Numbered from the stretch's first letter, positions 7,023-14,259 are shown. The stretch: DNA of 15,999 nucleotides from Anaerolineaceae bacterium UBA5224 (GCA_002409365.1 DHUW01000087.1:7720-23718); one strand, 5' to 3'. Numbers and translations: made by a program. The notes: a model not told the origin generated them from the letters alone.

Positions 7023-7056
7023 TAAAAAAAATTACTGGCTTCGTGTGGTTACCAGA
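7023..7056 (-). terminator. Probable terminator of the UXS-rsmD operon
   Basis: On the minus strand, just past the rsmD stop, CTGGT and GCCAG (complements of 7051-7055 and 7035-7039) form a 5-bp stem including one G-U pair, with an 11-nt loop. It is followed by TAA and a run of eight T (complement of 7024-7031). The stem is short but the T run is strong. Confidence 0.5.
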
Positions 7057-7063
7057 ATAGTCA

Positions 7064-7624
7064 TCAACAATTCTTTTCATAAAAGACCAGTAGAGTATCG
7101 CCGTACTTCCTGCTGTCAAAGACCTCAAAATTCTCCAGGGTCAGTTCTTCCCACTCGATCGGGTTGATCTGAACGATGATCTGACCATCCTCGTTGAGCA
7201 GTTCAGGTTTGGCATCGATCAAACGGATAGCCTTTTGCCACATCTGCTTGTATTGCGGTGGGGCAATATAAATCAGGTCAAAATCTAGTTTGGGAGGGTA
7301 AGCCAGATAAGTGAAGGCATCGGTCCGAAGCACCTCTGCATGGTCGGAAAATTTGGTCGTCAAAAGGTTTTGCTGAATGGTGCGCACTGGCTGTTGACCT
7401 TTATCGAGAAAGACGACAAACCGTGCTCCCCGGCTGAGCGCTTCGATTCCAACCGCACCAGTCCCGCCAAACAAATCCAGGATCAGATTATCTGTTATTT
7501 CGTCGCCGAGAATATTGAACAAAGCTTCTTTCACAATGTCCGTGATTGGGCGGGTGGTGTCACCTGGGACTGTCTTGAGGCGCAAGCCTTTGGCTTTCCC
7601 GGCGATTACTCGAAGTGTGCCCAT
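7064..7624 (-). CDS. rsmD: 16S rRNA (guanine(966)-N2)-methyltransferase RsmD
   Basis: This 186-aa protein is of family length. It transfers a methyl group from S-adenosylmethionine to G966 of 16S rRNA during small-subunit assembly. The N-terminal RVIAGKAKGLRLKT and TRPITDIVKEALFNIL segments are characteristic of RsmD. The SAM-binding motif I is ILDLFGGTGAVGIEALSRGA (48-67), with an acidic Asp74 after strand 2. The catalytic motif IV, normally (D/N)PPY, reads APPQY at 121-125, so the usual acidic or amide residue is alanine. The ATG follows the stop of the upstream epimerase-family gene by one nucleotide, without an obvious Shine-Dalgarno, pointing to coupled translation. Family identity is strong; the altered motif IV may be lineage-typical. 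Confidence 0.92.
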   Translation of the reverse strand: MGTLRVIAGKAKGLRLKTVPGDTTRPITDIVKEALFNILGDEITDNLILDLFGGTGAVGIEALSRGARFVVFLDKGQQPVRTIQQNLLTTKFSDHAEVLRTDAFTYLAYPPKLDFDLIYIAPPQYKQMWQKAIRLIDAKPELLNEDGQIIVQINPIEWEELTLENFEVFDSRKYGDTLLVFYEKNC

Positions 7625-7625
7625 C

Positions 7626-8591
7626 TTATGCTTGTAGCTGCTCCAGTTTGCTGCGAAAATAATCGATCGTCCTGCTCAACGCATCACGGATACCAACCAC
7701 AGGCTCCCAACCCAGGATGGACTTAGCCTTCGTGATATCAGGCTGGCGTCTCTCCGGATCGTCCCCCAGGCGCTCTGAAGCGTTGATGATCAATCCGGCA
7801 GAGTTTTCGCAAATCTCATTGATCAGCCGGGCAAACTCATTGATGGATACCTCCAACGGGTTGCCAATATTGACCGGGAGGTGTTCAATCGAATCCATCA
7901 GGCGGCATATACCTTCAACAAGGTCATCCACGTAGCAAAAACTACGCGTCTGCTCACCGGTCCCGTAGATTGTGAGCGGTTCTTTTCGCAGCGCTTGCTG
8001 GATAAAATTGGGCACACTTCGCCCATCATCCAGCCGCATCCTAGGACCAAAGGTGTTAAATATGCGCACAATGCGCGTATCCACACCGTGGAAATTATGG
8101 TATGCCATCGTCAACGCCTCGGCGAAACGCTTGGCTTCATCGTAGACTGAGCGCACGCCAACCGGGTCGCAATTTCCCCAATAGGTTTCTGGCTGGGGGT
8201 GGATCAAAGGATCTCCGTAAACCTCACTGGTTGACGCCAACAGAAATTTAGCACCATGCTTTTTGGCCAGACCAAGAGTGTTATGCGTTCCGAGCGCGCC
8301 AGCTTTCATTGTCTGAATTGGAAGGTTAGGGTAACCCAGCGGGGAGGTCTTGCTCGGACTGGCAGGAGAGGCAAAATGAAGCACAAAATCCAATGATTCA
8401 GATACCGAGATATATGTCGACACATCCTGTTCCATCAGGGTGAAATTTAGGTTGTCAGAAAGGTGTGCCAGATTTGCCCGGTTACCAGTAATAAAATTAT
8501 CGAGCCCAATTACCTGGTGACCTTCACTGAGGAAACGATCGGTCAAATGAGAGCCAAGGAAACCAGCTGCACCTGTAATTAGAATTCGCAT
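7626..8591 (-). CDS. uxs: UDP-glucuronate decarboxylase (UXS-type SDR)
   Basis: This 321-aa protein is an extended short-chain dehydrogenase. It oxidises UDP-glucuronate with bound NAD+, decarboxylates it and yields UDP-xylose for cell-surface glycans. The Rossmann motif GAAGFLG is at 7-13, the catalytic Thr/Ser-Glu segment ASTSEVYGDP is at 119-128, and the YDEAK pair is Tyr150/Lys154. UXS-specific stretches are clear: HFASPASP, PIQTMKAGALGTHN, RIFNTFGPRM and TRSFCYVDDLVEGI. A few residues (SKTSPLGYP after ASPASP) are a little longer than usual. A related nucleotide-sugar epimerase is possible but less likely. The ATG at 8591 is preceded by AAGGCGG about 6 nt away. It is the first gene of a two-gene operon with rsmD and diverges from scpB across 79 nt. 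Confidence 0.85.
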   Translation of the reverse strand: MRILITGAAGFLGSHLTDRFLSEGHQVIGLDNFITGNRANLAHLSDNLNFTLMEQDVSTYISVSESLDFVLHFASPASPSKTSPLGYPNLPIQTMKAGALGTHNTLGLAKKHGAKFLLASTSEVYGDPLIHPQPETYWGNCDPVGVRSVYDEAKRFAEALTMAYHNFHGVDTRIVRIFNTFGPRMRLDDGRSVPNFIQQALRKEPLTIYGTGEQTRSFCYVDDLVEGICRLMDSIEHLPVNIGNPLEVSINEFARLINEICENSAGLIINASERLGDDPERRQPDITKAKSILGWEPVVGIRDALSRTIDYFRSKLEQLQA

Positions 8592-8633
8592 ATAACGCCG
8601 CCTTATATTGATGTGAACGAGGACACTTTAGAG

Positions 8634-8639
8634 TATAAT
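8634..8639 (+). promoter_or_regulatory. -10 element for scpB-rluB
   Basis: An exact TATAAT lies 32 nt before the scpB start. No clear -35 is seen at 16-18 bp; TTGATG at 8608-8613 is 20 bp away. The scpB ATG has GGGAG 10 nt upstream. Confidence 0.4.
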
Positions 8640-8670
8640 CAAGCGACCCCAGAACGGGAGTTATTATAGC

Positions 8671-9261
8671 ATGTCTGAATTAGGTAACGGAAACATAAGC
8701 CCGGATGAAATCATGAAGCGCATTGAAGCGCTTCTTTTTGCTGCGCCAGGTCTGACGAGTGTAGACCAGCTTGCCCAGGCAACGAAATTGAAGAAAAAAG
8801 ATATCGAAAACGCACTGGACCGGCTGAAGGCGCATTATTCAGAGTTTCATGGTATTCGTCTGCAGGAAGTTAAAGGTCAATTTCAGCTGGTGACGGCACC
8901 CGAATTTGCCACGGATATCGAGGCGTTTTTGGGGCTGGAAGTCACTTCCCGGCTCACCCAGGCAGCATTGGAAGCTTTGGCGATCATTGCTTACAAACAA
9001 CCCACCACGCGGCCTGAGATCGACAGTATCCGTGGAGTTAACAGTGACGGTGTGGTGAGGAGCTTGCTTTCAAAAGGTCTGATCGAAGAGTTGGGGCGTT
9101 CTGAGGCACCTGGCAGACCAATTTTATACGGGGTCACCCCTGATTTTCTCCAGCATTTCGGATTAGAGGGGCTGGATCAATTGCCTGAAATTGATTTCGA
9201 GGCAATGTTTAGTACTCCTACGGAAGCAGAAGAAGCCGAGGGAAGGTTGTTGAAAGACTGA
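8671..9261 (+). CDS. scpB: Segregation and condensation protein B
   Basis: This 196-aa protein is the ScpB (kite) subunit of the SMC-ScpAB condensin that compacts and segregates the chromosome. It binds ScpA as a dimer. Two winged-helix domains are visible. The first is at about 12-85 (IEALLFAAPGLTSVDQLAQA and following). The second, at about 95-170, carries the signature EALAIIAYKQPTTRPEIDSIRGVNSDGVVRSLL and LIEELGRSEAPGRPILYGVT. Length matches the family. scpA is not in this window; the usual upstream neighbour is replaced by the divergent UXS gene. The stop TGA shares its last base with the next gene's ATG, so the two are coupled. Confidence 0.95.
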   Translation: MSELGNGNISPDEIMKRIEALLFAAPGLTSVDQLAQATKLKKKDIENALDRLKAHYSEFHGIRLQEVKGQFQLVTAPEFATDIEAFLGLEVTSRLTQAALEALAIIAYKQPTTRPEIDSIRGVNSDGVVRSLLSKGLIEELGRSEAPGRPILYGVTPDFLQHFGLEGLDQLPEIDFEAMFSTPTEAEEAEGRLLKD

Positions 9262-10007
9262 TGGCAGAAGAACGAGTTCAAAAAATACTGGCAGCGGCAG
9301 GTTATGGCTCACGGCGTGCTTGCGAGAAAATTATCGAAGATGGCCGCGTTAAGGTCAACGGTAAAGTAATTCACCTTGGTGATCAGGCTGACCTGAGTAA
9401 AGATTCAATCACTGTGGATGGCAAGCTGATCCGCAAGACGATTGAGAAGATTTACATCGCCCTGAACAAACCCAAAGGTTACCTCTCGGATATCGATCTT
9501 ACCCATCCCAGACCAACTGTCAATGACCTGATCGGCATCTCCGAACCGCTCTTTGCAGTCGGCAGACTTGACATGGACAGCGAAGGTCTCATTTTGATGA
9601 CTAATGATGGAAAGATGGCAAACCGTCTCACACATCCGCGTTATGAACATGAAAAAGAATATGAAGTCTTTGTGATCACCGAACCTGATGAGGAACAACT
9701 GGCGATCTGGCGGCGGGGCGTGGTGATGGAAGACGGGTCGCGTACATTGCCAGCCAAGGTTGAGGTGATGAACAATGCCAACAACGGAACCTGGCTTCGG
9801 ATTACCCTCAAGGAAGGCAAAAAACGCCAAATTCGCAAGGTTGGCGCTCGTATTGGGCTTCCAGTTGGCAAAATTAAAAGAGTAAGGATAGGACCGCTAA
9901 AATTGGGCAAGCTTCGTCCAGGTGAATGGCGTTATTTATCCGACTTTGAAATTCAAAGACTGCTTGAATATACCAAGACAGAAAAAGAAAAGAAGAGTCA
10001 ACCTTAG
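9261..10007 (+). CDS. rluB: RsuA/RluB-family rRNA pseudouridine synthase
   Basis: This 248-aa enzyme isomerises a specific uridine to pseudouridine in rRNA. An S4 RNA-binding domain is at residues 3-50 (VQKILAAAGYGSRRACEKII, then GRVKVNG). The catalytic domain has the family signature GRLDMDSEGLILMTNDG at 101-117, with catalytic Asp104, and a C-terminal KKRQIRKVGARIGLPVGKIKRVRIG motif. Pairing with scpB is the classic arrangement for the RluB type acting on 23S rRNA, but the exact target cannot be separated from RsuA by eye. The ATG at 9261 overlaps the scpB stop by one base (TGATG). The last 15 residues are Lys/Glu-rich and probably disordered. Confidence 0.92.
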   Translation: MAEERVQKILAAAGYGSRRACEKIIEDGRVKVNGKVIHLGDQADLSKDSITVDGKLIRKTIEKIYIALNKPKGYLSDIDLTHPRPTVNDLIGISEPLFAVGRLDMDSEGLILMTNDGKMANRLTHPRYEHEKEYEVFVITEPDEEQLAIWRRGVVMEDGSRTLPAKVEVMNNANNGTWLRITLKEGKKRQIRKVGARIGLPVGKIKRVRIGPLKLGKLRPGEWRYLSDFEIQRLLEYTKTEKEKKSQP

Positions 10008-10069
10008 GTTTTTTAAGCCAAGTGGCTTGCCTGGTGGTTTGCAATCTTTTTTCAGATAGAACTTAAATA

Positions 10070-10097
10070 AAAAAACTCCTGATATCAGGAGTTTTTT
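10070..10097. terminator. Bidirectional terminator between rluB and the plsX operon
   Basis: A 28-bp perfect palindrome is centred between 10083 and 10084. Each arm contains CTCCTGA/TCAGGAG, flanked by A6 on one side and T6 on the other. It works as a hairpin plus T tract in both directions, ending rluB on the plus strand and the NERD-like gene on the minus strand. Confidence 0.9.
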
Positions 10098-10120
10098 ATT
10101 TTCAAGGATCAATAATTGAT

Positions 10121-10837
10121 CTACATTTTTCCGGCAGTCAAAGCTGTGATGATCTTTCCGTTTTCTTCCGGGGCAATGGGGTTCTCGCAACTCTCACGAT
10201 CCATCTTGCGAATAAAACGCTTTAGGTCATTAATCGTAACCACCGGATAGGGTGCTCCGTTAACATCACCGATAAAAGTGTTTTTCAACAGAACCACCAC
10301 AACCGGTTGAATTTGAGGTTGTTCTTCCAGCGGGATACCCTGGAGTCCGAATTGCTTCTCGATTTGCAGACTTGCTTCAGCGACATCCTTATCGGGATCC
10401 GCAGCCGCTTCCTGCCCCATTAAACGCCGGATAAAGCTTATTCCGGTGTGTTTCCACTTACCATCAATATAGCTGATCGTGCCACTGCTGGTCACCAAAA
10501 TCGGCAGCCAGAGCCGGCAGGGTCCCAGGATCAACATGGGAACAGGTGTGGAATAGACAAAATAGGTATACTCACTGCGCAGCTTCTCGATTGCCTGCCC
10601 GATCACTTCATCGTAGCGTGGAGTCTGCCCGAAACGAGCAGTAAAGTAGATGCTGATGCGTGTGAGGACAAAGCCTACCATCAGGGCGATCCACGAATAC
10701 ATGGTCCGGCTTATATCGGCTTTTCCAGGCCAGGCAAGATAGGCGCCAAAAATGAGTACCGCCATGCTGGAAAAAAACAGCACCATGCTCAGTTTCTTGT
10801 TTCTGTCAATGAGTTTTTGATTAATAACGGTTTTCAC
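10121..10837 (-). CDS. NERD-like membrane protein coupled to plsX
   Basis: This 238-aa protein is not firmly assigned. Two transmembrane helices are at about residues 17-36 and 46-66, so the remainder is a cytoplasmic domain. Its pattern resembles the NERD fold: YDEVIGQAIEKLRSEY, then PMLILGPCRLWLPILVTSSGTISYIDGKW, then a late PVVVVLLKNTFIGDV strand and a VVTINDLKRFIRKM helix. The acidic and lysine residues expected of an active nuclease are not evident, so it may be a non-catalytic relative. The start is GTG at 10837, whose GTGA overlaps the plsX stop, with GGAGGG 6 nt upstream inside plsX. This tight coupling suggests work at the membrane alongside PlsX. It is the last gene of its operon. 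It could also be an unrelated membrane-anchored domain. Confidence 0.75.
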   Translation of the reverse strand: MKTVINQKLIDRNKKLSMVLFFSSMAVLIFGAYLAWPGKADISRTMYSWIALMVGFVLTRISIYFTARFGQTPRYDEVIGQAIEKLRSEYTYFVYSTPVPMLILGPCRLWLPILVTSSGTISYIDGKWKHTGISFIRRLMGQEAAADPDKDVAEASLQIEKQFGLQGIPLEEQPQIQPVVVVLLKNTFIGDVNGAPYPVVTINDLKRFIRKMDRESCENPIAPEENGKIITALTAGKM

Positions 10838-11838
10838 GATTGTCCCTCCAGGGGTATGATGGAATTCTTCACTTTTTCGAGCAGGTTGGATTCTACCGCA
10901 TTAACTGCTTGTGCGATGGCACTTACTATCGATTTGGCATCCGAACGACCATGTCCTATGAATACCAGACCGTCCAAACCAAGTAATGGGGCAGAGCCTA
11001 TTTCACTGGGGTCGAGCATTTTGCGAACTTCATCGAAGGCGGGTTTTGCCAGCAAAGCACCAACTTTTGTGCGGGTGCTGGACATCAATTCGCTTTTTAA
11101 AGTTTTGAGGATCAGCTTGGCAACCGCTTCAACAGACTTCAACAGCACGTTGCCAGTGAAGCCGTCAGTGATTGCCACATCTACCTTGCCGCCGAATAGT
11201 TCTTTACCTTCAATGTTGCCAACAAAATTAGGCACAGCTTCGCGCATCAACGGTCCGGCTTGCTTGGTCAACTCGTTGCCTTTGCCTTCTTCTTCGCCGT
11301 TGGCGATCAGCCCAACTCTGGGCTCTGCAACACCCAGCATCAGGTGCGAATAGACGCTCGCCATCTGCCCAAACTGTACTAGGAATTCGGGTCGAACCTC
11401 GGCATTTGCGCCAATATCGGCAATCACTGCCTTACCGCCCTCCACAGGGAATACAGCTACCAGGCAGGGCCGGTCGACCCCGGGGATCATCCCAAAGGTT
11501 TTGATGCCAAAATACATTGCCATGCCGGTGTTGCCTGCTGTAACAAAGGCTTGTGCCTTTCCAGTTTTTACAAGGTTCATACCGACTGCCATCGAATTAT
11601 CCTTTTTCGTTCTGGCTTCGCGGATATGGTCTTCCATCTCCAGTGCTTGAGGTGCATGGACTATGCTGACCTGGCTTTTATCACCCGGCACTTTTGCCAA
11701 ACCTTCGGTCAATACCTTTTCATCACCTACCAGGATGACGTTGGTATCAAACTTGTTCGCAGCCTTTACCGCACCTTCCAATTCAGGTTGGGGGCGAAGG
11801 TCTGAACCCATCGCGTCAAGAACAATTGTCGTTTTCAT
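10834..11838 (-). CDS. plsX: Phosphate acyltransferase PlsX
   Basis: This 334-residue protein transfers the acyl group from acyl-ACP to phosphate, making acyl-phosphate for PlsY and so starting phosphatidic acid synthesis. It acts as a peripheral membrane enzyme. The N-terminal motif VLDAMGSDLRP stands where DAMGGD is usual, and family segments VTAGNTGMAM, VAVFPVEGGKAVIADIGAN, DVAITDGFTGNVLLKS and GLDGLVFIGHGRSDA are all present. I start at the ATG at 11838, with GGAG 5 nt upstream. A TTG ten codons further out lies within an inverted repeat and lacks a site. The next minus-strand gene overlaps its stop. No fabD/fabG/acpP genes follow, unlike many plsX loci. Its leader carries a palindrome that may control it. 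Confidence 0.95.
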   Translation of the reverse strand: MKTTIVLDAMGSDLRPQPELEGAVKAANKFDTNVILVGDEKVLTEGLAKVPGDKSQVSIVHAPQALEMEDHIREARTKKDNSMAVGMNLVKTGKAQAFVTAGNTGMAMYFGIKTFGMIPGVDRPCLVAVFPVEGGKAVIADIGANAEVRPEFLVQFGQMASVYSHLMLGVAEPRVGLIANGEEEGKGNELTKQAGPLMREAVPNFVGNIEGKELFGGKVDVAITDGFTGNVLLKSVEAVAKLILKTLKSELMSSTRTKVGALLAKPAFDEVRKMLDPSEIGSAPLLGLDGLVFIGHGRSDAKSIVSAIAQAVNAVESNLLEKVKNSIIPLEGQS

Positions 11839-11853
11839 GCCTTCTCCATTCGT

Positions 11854-11872
11854 GTCTTTGCTTGACAAAGAC
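11854..11872. promoter_or_regulatory. Palindrome in the plsX leader, overlapping the tRNA-Leu -35
   Basis: A perfect 7-bp inverted repeat, GTCTTTG (11854-11860) and CAAAGAC (11866-11872), has a CTTGA centre. It ends 15 bp upstream of the plsX ATG and covers the TTGACA of the plus-strand tRNA promoter. It could be an operator for a dimeric regulator or an RNA hairpin just ahead of the plsX ribosome site. Function is inferred. Confidence 0.4.
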
Positions 11873-11889
11873 CTCAGAATCGTTATAAT
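11862..11889 (+). promoter_or_regulatory. Consensus sigma-70 promoter of tRNA-Leu
   Basis: An exact TTGACA (11862-11867) and an exact TATAAT (11884-11889) are separated by 16 bp. The start would fall near 11896, a few bases before the mature tRNA 5' end at 11904. This is the best promoter in the window, as expected for a stable RNA gene. Confidence 0.85.
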
Positions 11890-11903
11890 TTGTGTTCACG
11901 TTT

Positions 11904-11985
11904 GCGCTGGTGCTGGAATTGGCAGACAGGCCTGGTTGAGGGCCAGGTGCCGCAAGGCATGAGGGTTCAAGTCCCTCTCAGCGCA
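11904..11985 (+). tRNA. tRNA-Leu (anticodon GAG)
   Basis: A class II tRNA with every arm can be drawn. The acceptor is GCGCTGG (11904-11910) with TCAGCGC (11978-11984). The D stem is CTG/CAG, with GG in its loop. The anticodon stem is CCTGG/CCAGG, with loop TTGAGGG and anticodon GAG at 11938-11940. The long variable arm is TGCC-GCAA-GGCA, and the T arm is GAGGG-TTCAAGT-CCCTC. The discriminator A at 11985 is the leucine identity base. The 3' CCA is not encoded (CAC follows), so it must be added by a nucleotidyltransferase. It reads CUC and CUU codons. Confidence 0.96.
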
Positions 11986-11988
11986 CAC

Positions 11989-12016
11989 AAAAAAGGCGAC
12001 GATAGTTGCCTTTTTT
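11989..12016. terminator. Bidirectional terminator between tRNA-Leu and the M23 gene
   Basis: A 12-bp stem with one G-U pair (11989-12000 with 12005-12016) encloses a GATA loop. Its base is A6/T6, giving a T tract on either strand. It ends the tRNA transcript 4 nt past the discriminator and also ends the minus-strand peptidase gene, whose stop lies 4 nt away. Confidence 0.9.
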
Positions 12017-12019
12017 TGT

Positions 12020-13465
12020 TTAAGGAAAGGCCCGGCGCAGCCAGGTCAATGGATTGACTGGTGTGCCGTGAACATTCACTTCAAAGTGCAAATGCGGTCC
12101 GGTGGAACGTCCGGTAGTGCCGATGATGCCAATCAGTTGACCCGGCCGGACAACGTCCCCCACAGCCACCAGGATCTGGGAAAGATGCATGTAGGTCGTA
12201 TAAACGCCCAACCCGTGATCGATAACAATCGCATTCCCTCGGACTACCTGGTCAGGGAAAACCCCTGCAACTGTTCCGCCTGCCGGTGCATATACATCAA
12301 CACCCTGGCAATAACCCAGGTCAAGACCAGTGTGATAGTAGAGACTGGGGTCGTTGTTGTAGGTACGCCGGCTGCCGAAACTTGAAATGATACAGTCAGC
12401 GTCCTGGGCTGGTGAGTACCACAACCCGCTCCACTGCTGCAGAGGTGTGACCGGAGCTACAACTTCTTTAAACTTGGCATTTTCAGCTTTTTCGTCATCG
12501 GTACCTACACTGGCAGGGTCTACCTGCAAGGGCTGGTCCGTGGCAAAATTACCCGAACTGATCATCACATACTGGTCAAAACGGTAGGTTGCCCCTTCTG
12601 AGTTGGTAAATTCCATGGTCAATGGGTATACGCCCACATCAGTAAGCGCATTGATGCCGCCATATCCCATTTGGACACCGCCGCCCATGTCAACAAAGAC
12701 GGGTTGTATGCCGGCTAAATCGGCAGCAACGATTACTGGCTCGTCACTGCTTACTTCAATCAAAAACGTATCACCCTGTAAAAGCGGCAAATTATCAACC
12801 AAAATTTCTTTGACGCCTGGGATCGCCAGGTTGTTGGGAGATTCGACATCCGACGGTTCGTAGTAGGTATCCATCGGCAAGCCGCGTAATGGGTTTTTCA
12901 ACCGATTCAACTCAGTGAGCGTCCAGGTGTTTTGACCCGACAGGATAGAGGCTTCCATAAAAGACTGACCTGTTTTCAAAGATGCCATGGTTGTCATCAT
13001 CGGAGTATCTTCGAGATGGGTCATGATGATTTCGCGACCGATAAAAAGCTCGGAAGGACTGGTCAGTTTGTTCGCCCGGATCAGATCAGCAGGTTCTGCC
13101 TGGCTGCGCCGACTTAGGCTGGTGAGACTGGAACCTAATGCCACATATTCAGTTGTCAAAATGCCCTGCAAACCAGCCAATGATGGGATTTTCAGTCGAT
13201 CTCCCGGCCGCAGCATGCTGGTATCAGTCAGTCCATTGATTGCCAGCAGGTCATCCAGGGTGCTGTCGAAGCGCAGTGCAATCCATGAAAGTGTATCGCC
13301 TGGAACAACTACGTATTCCGGGTAAGTGGTTGCCTGTGCACCTACAAACCCGGTTGGCAAAGCTGCAAAAAGAAGGGTCGCAACCAAAAGTGTTGCTAAT
13401 AGACACAGTCTGGAAAGAGTCTTAGGCTTGGTATAATCGGTCATATCAATCGATAAGTTTACCAT
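12020..13465 (-). CDS. Secreted LysM / M23 peptidoglycan endopeptidase
   Basis: This 481-aa exported protein binds and cuts cell-wall peptides. A long signal peptide ends near residue 45 (hydrophobic core LCLLATLLVATLLFAAL, then VGAQA). LysM 1 is at about 50-94 (YVVVPGDTLSWIALRF, then LRPGDRLKIP). A weaker LysM-like unit is at about 107-148, and perhaps a third at 160-205. The middle (210-330) looks like a beta-sandwich spacer. The C-terminal M23 domain spans about 350-475. It has all its zinc ligands, His378 and Asp382 (HTGLD) and His460 of HLH, plus the catalytic His427, so it should be active. It resembles cell-division or wall-remodelling enzymes of the NlpD/LytM type. Start is ATG at 13465 or possibly ATG at 13444; neither has a clear ribosome site. 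It diverges from xth. Confidence 0.92.
   Translation of the reverse strand: MVNLSIDMTDYTKPKTLSRLCLLATLLVATLLFAALPTGFVGAQATTYPEYVVVPGDTLSWIALRFDSTLDDLLAINGLTDTSMLRPGDRLKIPSLAGLQGILTTEYVALGSSLTSLSRRSQAEPADLIRANKLTSPSELFIGREIIMTHLEDTPMMTTMASLKTGQSFMEASILSGQNTWTLTELNRLKNPLRGLPMDTYYEPSDVESPNNLAIPGVKEILVDNLPLLQGDTFLIEVSSDEPVIVAADLAGIQPVFVDMGGGVQMGYGGINALTDVGVYPLTMEFTNSEGATYRFDQYVMISSGNFATDQPLQVDPASVGTDDEKAENAKFKEVVAPVTPLQQWSGLWYSPAQDADCIISSFGSRRTYNNDPSLYYHTGLDLGYCQGVDVYAPAGGTVAGVFPDQVVRGNAIVIDHGLGVYTTYMHLSQILVAVGDVVRPGQLIGIIGTTGRSTGPHLHFEVNVHGTPVNPLTWLRRAFP
13429..13437 (+). promoter_or_regulatory. Extended -10 promoter for xth
   Basis: TGGTATAAT has the TG of an extended -10 followed by an exact TATAAT (13432-13437). 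No good -35 is present, as extended -10 promoters allow. The start would be near 13444, about 42 nt before the xth ATG. It lies inside the 5' coding end of the divergent peptidase gene. Confidence 0.55.
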
Positions 13466-13482
13466 GTTTGAAAGGATGCCCT

Positions 13483-13511
13483 CGTATGCGAATCACAACC
13501 TGGAATGTCAA
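13483..13511 (-). promoter_or_regulatory. Possible promoter of the M23 peptidase gene
   Basis: On the minus strand, an exact TTGACA (complement of 13506-13511) lies 17 bp from a poor -10, CATACG (complement of 13483-13488). The pair is inside the start of xth. The start would be near 13476, giving a very short leader to the ATG at 13465 or about 32 nt to the ATG at 13444. The evidence is weak. Confidence 0.25.
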
Positions 13512-14259
13512 TGGAATCAGAGCTGTAGTCAAAAAAGACGGTTTTGATTGGATGGATGAGATCAAACCGGACGTACTTGGCCTGCAGGAGATCAAAGCCA
13601 AACCCGAGCAAGTGCCAGAGTTGTTGCTGGAGCATCCTGAATATCAGAGTTTCTGGCATTCTGCTGAACGGGCTGGTTACGCTGGCACGGCAGTACTTTT
13701 TAAAAAGGAGCCACTTTCCATTCAGACCGGGCTGGATAAGGAAGAGTTTGACAACGAGGGTCGCACCATTCGGGTGGAATACGAGGATTTCTTCCTTTAC
13801 GTCATATATTTTCCCAATGGTGGTCCGGATAACTGGCGTGTGCCCTTTAAGCTGGGTTTTTATGAACGTCTGTTGGAGTTGTGTGACGAACATCATTCCC
13901 GGGGCCAGAAAGTGATTCTGACGGGGGATTTTAATACCGCCCATAACGAGATCGACCTGGCAAACCCCAAATCAAATTCGAAAAGAACAGGCTTCCTACC
14001 TGAAGAGCGTGCCTGGATCGATAAATACCTGGAACATAATTTTGTGGATGCCTATCGGACCCTCTACCCTGATAGGGTCGGTTATACCTGGTGGGATTAC
14101 CGCACCAATGCCCGTCCCCGCAACGTGGGCTGGCGTTTGGATTACTTTTTGGTCAGTTCAGAATTAATGCCAAAGGTGGAAGCAGTGGAAATCCATGACG
14201 AAATCATGGGCTCCGACCATTGCCCTGTGAGCTTGATACTGCAGGAAGTAGGCGAGTGA
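13486..14259 (+). CDS. xthA: Exodeoxyribonuclease III / AP endonuclease
   Basis: This 257-aa enzyme, at full family length, nicks DNA at abasic sites and trims 3' ends in base-excision repair. All catalytic motifs are present: WNVNGIR (Asn8), LQEIKA (Glu35, the metal ligand), EGRTIRVEY (91-99), GDFNTAH (Asp148 and Asn150), GWRLDYF (214-221) and GSDHCPV with Asp244/His245. I start at the ATG at 13486 because family members begin MRITTWNVNG and because AAAGGA lies 9-10 nt upstream. An in-frame TTG at 13468 would add six atypical residues. It diverges from the M23 gene, with coding starts about 20 bp apart. No strong terminator follows; an AT-rich AATTC/GAATT stem near 14281-14293 is the only candidate. 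Confidence 0.96.
   Translation: MRITTWNVNGIRAVVKKDGFDWMDEIKPDVLGLQEIKAKPEQVPELLLEHPEYQSFWHSAERAGYAGTAVLFKKEPLSIQTGLDKEEFDNEGRTIRVEYEDFFLYVIYFPNGGPDNWRVPFKLGFYERLLELCDEHHSRGQKVILTGDFNTAHNEIDLANPKSNSKRTGFLPEERAWIDKYLEHNFVDAYRTLYPDRVGYTWWDYRTNARPRNVGWRLDYFLVSSELMPKVEAVEIHDEIMGSDHCPVSLILQEVGE

Noticed and set aside
10448..11353. Long plus-strand open frame (301 codons) opposite plsX and the NERD-like gene
   Set aside because: It is antisense to a certain plsX and spans two real genes. The product is low in complexity with no recognisable domain and no ribosome site.
13459..13944. Minus-strand open frame opposite xth
   Set aside because: Shadow of the exodeoxyribonuclease III gene, whose catalytic motifs all lie on the plus strand.
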